From: Hymenopus coronatus
Lineage: Eukaryota; Arthropoda; Insecta; Mantodea; Hymenopodidae
Length of the DNA stretch: 64,000 nucleotides
Direction: 5' to 3'
Assembly (NCBI GenBank): GCA_030762935.1
Contig: CM060882.1
Location: 19,783,001-19,847,000 of the forward strand
This document shows positions 38,301 to 50,300 of the stretch, piece after piece (position 1 is the first letter of the stretch; the number at the start of each line of letters is the position of its first letter). Below the pieces are notes generated by a model. That model was given only the letters and a program-made list of their open reading frames with translations. It made no database searches and was not told where the DNA came from. Made by a program: the position numbers and the translations under genes.

Positions 38301-41300
38301 TATTTTTATGTGGGCTTATATCGTAGTATATATGCTTTTATTTTTGCCAATACTATTTATTGGGTGCTATTGTTGTTGTTCCGTATTCTTAACATGTTGC
38401 CATCCAGCAGTTGATATTATAAGATTTTAAAATGGAGATAACAGGGTTTGAAGTTAGAATCCTTCTGAAGCACCGCTGGAAACAAGATTATAAAGCTGCT
38501 GTCGCAGTTCGAAAAACATGTGCATTCGAAGGTGTTAGAGAGCTAGTAGACCAGCCATTGTTCCATCGTTTCAGTAATGGAGACGAAAACGTTAAAGATT
38601 TACAACGTTCTGGAGGACTCAAGTTATAGTAAACGGAGAATACACGCAGAATTTTGGAAGAAAATCTAGACAACACTCGGAGGTTGTCGGAAGAACTTGG
38701 TGCTTCAAAATATATCATATATCGCCATATTAAGACACTTAAAAATCGTTCAAAAGCATACTGCTGTCTTGTTTACTATTGGAGTTAGCTCAAGCTGTTC
38801 TTCTTATGCTCGCAGTGTGCACATCTTGTAAGCCAAGTCCTGAAAGGCCTAGCTCTGTTTATGAGATATCGTCTATAAGTTCTTTCTCCTAGTCTTTAAT
38901 TCCTATTCATTCAAACAATATTACACTTGATTATTATTGTTCACAGACATGAATTAGGATGAATTTTACGATCCAAATTAATCTCATTCTTTTGGAACTT
39001 TCTCGCCTTAGCTCCTTTCAGACTTAACAAATAACCTTGATTAGTAATTCTTCGAGCACCCACATCTTCATGCATTTTCTTTCCACTTTCACCACCGAAC
39101 ATCAAACTGAACTTTCACAGACTTTTCTTTTCCTTTTCTTCCTATTGCAACCAGAAACGGAATCTAAACGCATCCAATTTTAAATAACAGTCAGGTGAAT
39201 AGCGTATATTAGCTCTCAAGATTTTAATCTTCCCTGTCTAAATGTATACTGGTTGACACTTTACGTTGTGGATAAATTGGAGTTTGTATTACTCTGTTAT
39301 CTACGATATTAAAATTCTGTATAATTGTACAAAGTATAGTTGCAAGGCTCAGTGGTGCATAGATTCGTACTATGTGTTATTATTTTGTTTTTACGCCCAT
39401 GTCCAGAAACTATTTAGGCGCTACAGCCTCCGAAACGGAAGATGGACTGTAGGGAAACAAAGCACAGACTCCGCTACAAGCAGCAGACATCGTATTCATT
39501 AAAGTTGTTGCACATCATATCAAAATCAAACGGTAGTGGTTAAGGCATTATTTGGTTTAGTGGTTTCGTGCTTTACGTTATTATGATTACGTGCGCAAAA
39601 TAGCAGGGGCTTGCGGGACGTTTATCTAGTTGCCTGAATTGTAAGCGTCTACCGCTGGCCCTTAAGAACAAATGGCCTGGTTCTTGAAATGCTGCTTTCG
39701 ATGTGTTTCGAGTACATTTCCTTCGAGAACATTCCGCCTTGTATGCGGAACTATATAAAGGAGCTGCTAGTGCTGAGAAATTATGTTTTTGCACAATTCA
39801 TTTTGGGGTGAAACACACGTAACGCGACACAATTCATCTGTTCTTAGCAGTGGTCAGCCTGAATGATCTCATCCACATACTCAATATTGTGAGGAGTCAC
39901 TGCAGTCAAGGGTCTGCCGCTCCGTTGTTCATGGACCAACAGTGTTGCTCCTTCAGCTTCATTACAGCGATGAACCCATCTTCTATTTGTGCTGACATCC
40001 ACTGTTGCATCACCACATGCCTTTGTGGACCTTTCATGAATGCGAATGGGCGTTTCATCTTCCACATTCAAGAATTCAGAGACAGAACACAAACATCGAT
40101 GTCAGCCATTTTGCAACAGGAAGAAGTGCTGCCACCGGTTTATTGCAGTGGTTTGAGGAATTACACCAAATCCAAATTGTGGGATAGGAGGCATTACTTA
40201 TTGATTGACCTTCGCAATAAGGTTTGTTCTGTCAGGAAAACAAAACTACGTAAATATTTTGTATAAAACTAAGATTTTACAGAGTGCAGAAATCGAATTT
40301 CTGAAAATAATGTTAAAACTTTGTTGTTTTACCTTGCATCGAAGACACGTGGTCCACGGTGGAAGATGACAGGTTGCCCACGAGTGTTCACAGCCACCCC
40401 CGTCACCTGTCCCAGATGTGGAAGAGTGGTGACTGGCCAGCCCGTAACTTCGTTTGGTCGCCTTGGAGTTGTCTCTGCTGGTTCTTCCTCCGCATCCTGT
40501 AACATGGACTGCAAACCCAGATGTATGCTAGAGATCAATATACTATTTATACATTACAAGGTTTGGGCGCAGAAGAATGCTTCAAATCTTGTTTTGATTC
40601 CCGTGTTAGTGGAAGCATTTGCTTTGATCCAAAAGCTCACAACTCCTTTACTTAAAAACAAACAGCAATTTTAGATAAAAGATCTCTCTCTTTCTCTGTC
40701 TCTCTGGTTCTGCCTCTCTTCATTCTGGATTTTCTGAGAAAGCCTTCAAAGGGCTCTTTGATTTTATAGAATTTACTTAACAAGGAAACTAAAACCCGAA
40801 TAAATGCCACCATACTGGCAAAATCTCGTCTTTAAATTTAAAAAATAAAATGCGAATTGAAATATTACAAAGAAAAATCTGATGTGTACCATTCACATGA
40901 CCTTCTCTACACCTTTATAACAAATTATTATCATAAAGTTTATTCTTCTACCTACTTCATGCTATTCGAGATAAACAATAGAGAAAGTGTCTTATTACTT
41001 GGTTCCTTGTAAGTAGAAGGGAAATAAGGGAATACACTAGGCTAAAGTGATAGCCAAATCTCTTAAAAGCTGGTTGCTATGTGCTTGAAATTCGTTTCTT
41101 TGAATGGCCAGAATTCACAAATTCCCGTATAGGTGTTTAAAGCTGAAATAAATAAGGAGGAATTTCTCAAAAATGGTCAGCTCTATAAATATAAATCAAT
41201 AAAGACAGTTATACGTTATAATGAGATTTACACTTTTTGTGTTGGAAGTTTTTACCTATCTCTTACGATTTACCAGTTATGAAAAATTAATCCAAAATAA

Positions 41301-44300
41301 AGAGATATTCAGAGTCTATTCCTAGAAAATTCAAGATATAGATTTTATTTTTCATGTAAATATCTTTAATTTACGATATTTTAATCAAATTCGTTAGGGC
41401 CATTCTGAGAAAATAAAAATTTTCGAAAATGTCTCCATTTGAAGGATTGTTTGGAAAATCTTCGTGTTACATCCTTGAGATGTAAATACCAAGTTTTGTA
41501 TTTAACGGACTTTTCGTTTTTGAGCTATACTGTGCGCGCGCTTCTTCCGGTTTGACGCAGATTGCCATGTACCACGTCGTTGGAGTGATTATTTCAGACG
41601 GCCGCTCTAGAACGCTGACGAGATGTTGCACCTCTTCTGGCCTCCTTTAATCCTCGTGGGATGATAGAGTAATTTGAGTTCAGCCTCCTGGAATCCGGCA
41701 CTATTCACCAGAGGGCGATACAGTCCCTTACCGGCTTCAAGTGTTCCCTGACCTCTTTAGCGTCCCTTTAACCTCGTGGGATGATAGAGTAATTTGAGTT
41801 CACCCTCCTGGAATCCGGCACCGTTCGCCAGAGGGCTATACAGTCCCTTACCGGCTTCATGTGTTCCCTGACCTCTTCTAGCGTCCCTTTAACCTCGTGG
41901 GATGATAGAGTAATTTGAGTTCACCCTCCTGGAATCCGGCACTGTTCGCCAGAGGGCGATACAGTCCCTTACCGGCTTCAAGTGTTCCCTGACCTCTTCT
42001 AGCCTCCCTGTAATCCTAGTGGGATGATAGAGTAATTTGAGTTCACCCTCCTGGAATCCGGCACTGTTCGCCAGAGGGCGATACAGTCCCTTATCGGCTT
42101 CATGTGTTCCCTGACCTCTTTAGCGTCCCTTTAACCTCGTGGGATGATAGAGTAATTTGAGTTCACCCTCCTGGAATCCGGCACCGTTCGCCAGAGGGCG
42201 ATACAGTCCGTTACCGGCTTCATGTGTTCCCTGACCTCTTCTAGCGTCCCTTTAACCTCGTGGGATGATAGAGTAATTTGAGTTCACCCTCCTGGAATCC
42301 GGCACTGTTCGCCAGAGGGCGATACAGTCCCTTACCGGCTTCATGTGTTCCCTGACCTCTTCTAGCCTCCCTCTAGTTCTCATGGGATGATACAATCATC
42401 TGAGATTATCTTCCTGGAATCTAGAATGTTTGACAGACGTCTTAAGTTCCCTTGCTGGCTTCAGATGTTCCCTGACGAGACTGCATATCTTCCAGGCTGT
42501 CCGTTAATAAACCGTTGCCGGCTGATCAGTATGCAGAAGATTGCCGAACATCAGATCATTTGATAGCTCCAGTTCTCGTCCTTGTTGCCGGTGCATTCCT
42601 GTTCTAATGCTCGGTAGACCAGAAGAAATAACGACGTACACACATCTACATTTTCTGGAGGTGCCTTTCGACAGTCTTAAGTGGGGATGTATTCAAATTT
42701 ATCACAAAAACACACTTTTCAAAATATTTTATTTCGTAGGTTAGGCATTTGTACACACGTTCTAACGGTATTTTATTCCTTTTTCAACTCTAATATCATT
42801 TAAAAAACTAAATAGCTTAGCAGTGCAACAAATTCATCAGTTTGGCCAGCCACTCAATGTGTGTTTATTTATATTAGTTTATATTCTTATTTATTTCACT
42901 AAAATAGTAACTTGTTTTAAATAATGTCAAACTCACTGTTTGGAACACAATATTAGTTTAGAACTGAGTATAATGTTTCGAATATTTAAAAAACAAGTAT
43001 CTATTACACTTCTACCTGCCCATAATAACCCAGACAAACCCAGACATGCACCGATTATTTAACCTGGACCCTCCCCATCCTAGACTACGGGCAAATAGAA
43101 GCACCCAGCGGGTTTAGACACGCTCCACCAACAGCATATTCTTGAACGCCAAATAAAGACATCCTAACAGCAGAGAGCAGTTCGACTCGAACCAAATGAC
43201 TTGCAGTTTTCATTCAGAGGAAAGTCTAGGGGCCAGAGCAAAATAGGTCCATAAGCTTCTAGCTTGTCTGTTTACGCACCGACATGGTCCATTGCCGGCT
43301 TATCAGAACCAAGAGGCTTACCAAACAACAGACCATGTGATAGCCCCAATTACCATCCAGAAACCATGTGGTGGACAAAGCAGCGCAGGGGAAGGTTTTC
43401 TCCTGGTCCTCCGGTTTCCCCCGTCATCGCATTCCACCGGTGCTCCATCTTTATTCCATGTCTTATCAGTGTCAGCGCCTCCGGCGCCATCTGTAGTAAA
43501 ACCGGGCTTTAGCACTATAAAAAAACATCTGATGTGTACCATTCACATGACTTTCTCCATATCCCTGCAACAAATTATTCTTAAAAAGCTTTTACTTCTA
43601 TTTACTTTATGCTAATCAGAAAAAATTAGCAGAAATGGTCTTATTAATCGCATCCTTGTAAGTAGAAGCGAAATAAGGGACAACCGTAGGTTAAAGTGAT
43701 GGTCAAAAGCTGGTTGCTATGTCAATGAAGTTCCTTTGTTCATATGGATAGGAGTTGACAAGTTCCAGTATGAGAAAAGTATACGTTTTTCATAGCAGAA
43801 ACCAAAAATAAGGAATGTCACAAAAACGACGAACTCCACGAAAAAAATGTATATAACATTATTTGTGTGTTTTAATGTGCTCTACATTTTTTGTGTAGTA
43901 AGTTTTTGTCAATCTCTTACGGTTTAGCAGCTATTCAAAATTTAGTAAAATTCATCCAGAATAAACTACTCTTCAGAGGCTATTCCCAGAAAATTCAAGA
44001 TATACTTTTCATTTTTCAGGTAAATATGTTTAACATCCGAAAGTTTAATAAAAATCGTTAGAGCCATTTTTGAGAAAATCAAAATGTTCGAAAAAAGTTC
44101 CATGTAAAGGGTAGTTGGGTGTGGGGGGATTTTTCTCAAAATCTTCGTGTCGCATCCCTGGAAGATACTAAACTTAAATACCAAGTTTGGTATTTTACCG
44201 ACTTTTCGTTTTTGAGTTATCGTGTTCACAGACACACGGACACACACACAGACATACACACACACACACGGACCTTTTTGTGAAAATGCTTTTTTTGGAT

Positions 44301-47300
44301 ATTGGGGATCCTAAAACATATATTTCCGGTGAAATCTCGGTATCGAATTTTTGGTGGAGTGCAATACTTTCTCTATACACTATGTACATAGTGCGTATGG
44401 AGAAAGTAAAAATATTCTGGTGCGTTTCATTCACATTACTTTCTCTACATTTCTGCAATGAGTTATTGTTAAAAAGGTTATTCTTCTATTTACTTAATGC
44501 TAATCGAGAAGATATTAGCAGCAATGGTCATATTACTTGACTCCTTGTAAATAAACAAAAGAACTTCATTCACATAGCAACCAGCCTTTGACTACCAGTT
44601 TGATCTATGGTACTCCCATATTCAGCTTCTACTTACAAGGAAGCAAGTAATAAGACTATTTCTGCTAATGTTTTATCGATTAGCATGAAGTAAATAGAAA
44701 CATAAGCTTTTTAAAAATAATTTGTTGCACAGATGTAGAGAAAGTCATGTGAATGGAACACATCAGATTTTTTACTTTCTATATACGCACTATGTATAGA
44801 GAAAGTATTGCACTCCACCAAAAAATTCGATACCGAGATTTCACCGGAAATATATGTTTTAGGGTCCCCTGTATCCAAAAAAAGGATTTTCAGAAAAAGG
44901 TCCGTGTGCGTGTGTCCGTGTGTCAGTGTGTCCGTGTGCCTGTGAACACGATAACTCAAAAACGAAAAGTCGGTAAAACACCAAACTTGGTATTTAAGTT
45001 TAATATCTTCCAGGGATGCGACACGAAGATTTTGAGAAAAATATCCCCACCCCCAACTACCCTTTACATGGAACTTTTTTCGAAAATTTTGATTTTCTAA
45101 AAAATGGCTCTAACGATTTTGACTAAAATATCGTATATTAAAGATATTTACCTGACAAATAAAATGTATATTTTAAATAGCCTCTGAAGACTACTTTATT
45201 CTGGCTCAATTTTGCTTAATTTTGCATAACTGCTAAACCGTAAGACATGGACAAAAACTTACCACACAACAAATGTAGAGCACCTTAAAGCACACAATTT
45301 ATGTTATACCGATACATTTTTTTCGTGGAGTTAATTGTTTTTGAGATATTCCTTGTTTTTGGTTTCAGCTATAAAAACTTATACTTTTCTCATACAGGAC
45401 TTTGTGAACCCGTGTCCGTACAAACAAAGCAACTTCAGTCACAGAGCAACCGGCTTTTGACTATCACTTTAACCTATAGTACCCCCTTATTTCGCTTCTA
45501 CTAACAAGGAAGCAAGTAATAAGACTATTTCTGCTAATTTTTCTCCATTAGATGAAGTAAATAGAATATTTTTGTTGCAGTGATATAGAGAAAGTCATGT
45601 GAATGGAGCACATCAGATTTTTAGTATAACACTCCTTCATTCCGTGTGTCTATAGATGAACGAGGGTGGTAAGGGTTTTGTATTTCCCGAGGCGCTGGAG
45701 CAGTTCTCGCATGAGGTTAGATTCGAATTTCGATTACTGTGAAGCTCCCGGGGAATCCCAAAGCAGCAGATGAAACTCTTCACCAGTCCAAGTCTCTTGA
45801 TAAGAATCGCGTAAACCTCCGCTCCTTGATGAAAAATAATTTAGGCATTACCACTTCACAGCTTTAGGGGATCTACCTACTCCGCTCTCGTTAGCATCTG
45901 CCACAAGAAAAGCTGAACGCAGGTCGGTTTGTAAAATGTCAGGTAGCCATTGACATACAGATGTAACTGGTAAAACTGGGATTTTGTTTTAGAGAAAAGT
46001 GATCGAAATTAAAAAAAAAAAAAAAAAAAAATCTGATGTGTTCCATACACACGCCTTTCTCTACATCTCTGCAAAAAGTATTGTTAAAAAGTTAATTCCA
46101 AAAACAAGGAATATCTCAAAAACGATCAACTCCATGAAAAAAAAAGTAATAACCCCATGGGACGACAGCTCACGGGGAACCTTGGCCAACCGCCTGGCCC
46201 CTGTGTCCCCCATCTCGGTCCACTACAGACGTCATGGACGTAGTATTGGAGGGTGAGACTTGGTCAGCGCCTCGAGCCCCCCCCCCGGCCGGTTAATGCG
46301 GTCCTCATGACCTGGAGCCGCTACTTCTCCATCAAGTAGCTCCTCAGTTGGCCCCCCCCTCCAGGGACCTGACGAGGCTGAGTGCACCCCGGGCCAGATC
46401 TCCCAACGGGGGAAAAATCCCCACGCCGGTACTGGGGATCGCACCCAGGTCTCCCGCTTGGTAAGCAGCTGCGCAACCACCGCGCTGAGGAGTAGACCCC
46501 GAAAAAAAAAGTATATAACATAAATTGTGTGTTTTAATGTGCTCTACATTTTTGTATGGTAAGTTTTTGTGTATCTCATATGGTTTAGCAGTTATGCAAA
46601 ATTCCGTAAAATTCATCCAGAATAAAGTAGTGTTCAGAGGCTATTCCCAGAAAATTCAAGATATACATTTTATTTGTGAGGTAAATATGTTTAATATACG
46701 ACATTTTAATCAAAATCGTTACAGCCATTTTTGAGAAAATCAAAATTTTCGAAAAAGTTCCTTGTAAAGGGTAGTTGGGGTGGGGGGATTTTCTTGAAAA
46801 TCTTCGTGCCGCATACTTGGAAGATAGCAAACTTAAATACCAAGTTTGGTATTTAATGGTCTTTTCGTTTTTGAGCTATGCTGCCCAGTCACTCACACAT
46901 ACGGACCTTTCTCCAAAAATGCTTTTCTTGGATTTAGGGGCTTGGGTATTTCCGGTGAAATCTCGGTATCAAATTTGTGGATGGAGTGCAATACCTTCTC
47001 TATACAATAAGTACACAGTAAGTGTAGAGAAAGTAAAAATTTAGACATCAGCAATTCACAGCTCTAGGGAGGCGGCGCTCTCGTTAGCATCTCCTACAAG
47101 AAAAGCTGAACGAGGTCTTTTTGTAAAATGTCAGGTAGCCATTGTCACACAGATGCTACAGGTCAAACTGACATCATTTTTAATAGTAAATAGATTGGAA
47201 ATAAAAATACCTGAATGTTGGCCATCTTTCCCACTGATCCAAAATTATATTTTCAAATAAGACTAGTCCACTAATAATATTCCATTCCCACATATTTCCG

Positions 47301-50300
47301 TTTATAAATAAAATTAAAATGAAGGAATTGCAAACATGAGCAATTTTTATATCATTATTTTTACTTCCTGTACACGTACTATGTACATAGTGTATAGAGA
47401 AGGTATTGCACTCCACCCACGTCAAACCACCCTTTGTATGGGAAAAATTTCGAAAATTTTGATTTTATAAAAATGGCTCTAGCGATTTTGATTAAAATAT
47501 AGATATTAAAGATATTTACCTCACAAATAAAATGTATATCTTAAATTTTCTGGAAATAGCCTCTGAAGACCACTTTATTCTGGATGAATTGTACGGAATT
47601 TTGCATAACTTCTAAACTGTAAGAGATGGACAAAAGCTCACCACACAAAAAATGTAGAGCACGTTAAAAGATACATATGTACATATATTATATACATTTT
47701 TTTCACGGAATTTTCCTTGTTTTTGGTTACAGCTTTAAAAAACTTATACTTTTCTCATACAGGAATTTGTCAACTCGTGTCCATACAAACAAAGGAACTT
47801 CAGTCACTTAGCAACCAGCTTTTGACATCACTTTAACCTATGGTTCTCCCTTATTTCGCATCTACTTACAAGGGAAAATTCTATATTGATATTTCACTGG
47901 AAATGCACGTTTTGAGATCCCTGGAATCCAAAACAATTAGAAACATGTCCGTGTGTAAATTAGTGTCGCTGGATAATATAGCTGAAAAATAAAAAGTCGG
48001 TTAAATCCAAAGTTGTTATTTAAGTTCAGAATCTTCCAAGGATGTGACATGAAGATTTTCAAGAAAATCCACCCATCCTGCCCTTTACATAGAAAATGTT
48101 TCAAAAAATTTGGATCTTTCAAAAATGGTTGTAACGATATTTAAAATACCATATGTTTCAGATATTTTAAAAACAAACGAAATGTACATCTTGAATTTTT
48201 TTGGTAACAGCTTCTGAAGACCCCTTCATTCTGGATGGCATTTGTATAAATTTTACATAACTGATAAACCGTAAGAGATAGACAAAACTTAATACACAAA
48301 AAATGTAGATCTCATTAAGACACTCAATTCATATCCTATACTCTTTTTTTGGTAGAATACACTGTTTTCTAGAGATATTCCGAGTTATTGGTTTCCGTTT
48401 TGAGCCACTTTCACTTTTCTCAAACGGGAAGACATCTTTCTTGTCGTCTCTTTTGTTTATTCCTAGCAAGCGAAGAGAAACTTTTAAAAGATTTGACTAT
48501 CGTTTTATTTCCCTCCTACTTACAAAGAAGCGAGTAATAAGACCATTTCTGCTAATTTTATCCTGATTAGCTTGGCGTAGATAAAAGAATAATCTTTTGT
48601 AAGAAAAGTTTGTTTGCGGACTAGCTAGAGAAAATCGTGTGAATGCAACATGTACAATTTTTCTTGCAATAGATTTCTTCCATCTGTTATGGCAATAGTT
48701 ATATAGTTGTGAGGGAAATAAACGTAAGAAACGTACACTTTGCTTTTCGATGTAAAGAAAAGCAAGGAAATGCCACAGAGAGCGGTTATATGAAGTAATA
48801 CTCTCTCTTAAGCACATACCAGAGATAATGGTATTATTTTGTTCAGTATAGTCTGTTATATTGTACTCATGTTGGCCTGAAGATAAGACTTTCACTTTAT
48901 TAACTGAGTTGGCGTGTGAAGAAATGCACCTGATATCAACTTGGTATTAAGAATCCATTCCAGCAGCACTGAGTTTATACTTTTACATTCTCTACACATA
49001 TTATGTACATAGTGTACAGAATAGGTATTGCATTCCACCCAAAAATTCGATACCAAGATTCACCGGAAATAGATGTTTTAGAGTTCCTCTATCCAAAAAA
49101 AAAAAAGTATTTTTAGAAAAATATCCTATGTGTCTGTGTGTCTGTGAACACGATAACTCAAAAACGAAAAGTCAATAAAATACTAAACTTGGCATTTAAG
49201 TTTAGATTTTCTAAGGATGCAACAAGAAGATTATCAAGAAAATACCACACCACCAACTATCCTTCACACGGAAAAATTTCGCGAATTAGTTTTTCTCAAA
49301 AATGACTCTAACGATTTTGATTAAAATATTTTTGTATTTAAAATGTTTACACCGCAAATAAAATGTATGTCTTGAATTTTCTGCGAAAAGCCTCTGAATA
49401 CCTCTTTATTCTGGATGATTTTTTTTTTTTAAAAATTGCATAGTTGGTAAACCGTAAGAGATAGACAAAAACTTACTACACAAGAGATGTAGATCTCGTT
49501 AAAACACACATACACTTTTTCCCTTAAGTTTACCTTTTTGAGATATTCCTTGTTATTGGTTTCAGATTTAAAACACATATGGGAACTTCTCAATTCTTGG
49601 CCGCGCTGAGAAATAAATATCAATCCTATAGCAATCACATTTTAAAACATTTTATGGATATTGTATTCCCTTATTTCCCTCCTATTTATAAGAAACTAAT
49701 TAATAAGATCCTTCTGTTAGTATTTATCTCGATTAGCATCAAGTGGATAGAGGAATAAGCTTATTAACAATTATTTGTTACAGAGATGTAGAGAAAGTCA
49801 TGTCAATGAAACAAATCAATTTTTACTTTCTCTACACGTACTATGCACATAGTGCATAGAGAAGGTATTGTAATCCACCCAAAAACTCTATACCGAGATT
49901 TCACCGGAAATATATTAATTTAAGTCACCCTGTATAAAAAAAAAAGCATTTTCACAAAAAGGTCCGTGTGTGTGTGCGTGTGTCCGTCGGTATGTTCAAA
50001 AACGAAACGTCGGTAAAATATTAAACTTGGAAGTTTAGTATTTTCCAGGGATGCGACACGAAGATTTTGAAAAAAAAAATCCCCCAGCCCCAACTACCCT
50101 TTACATGGAACTTTTTTCGACTATTTTTATTTTCGCAAAAATGGCTCTAACGATTTTGATTAAAATATAATATATTAAAGATATTTATTTATCTATAAAA
50201 TAAAATGTATCTCTTGAATTTTCTAAGAATAGCCTCTGAAGACTACTTTATTCTGGATGAATTTTTCGGAATTTGCATAACTGCTAAACCATAAGAGATG

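Noticed and set aside
41640..42480. CRISPR-like array
   Set aside because: The whole 121-bp unit repeats; there are no unique spacers, and the genome is eukaryotic.
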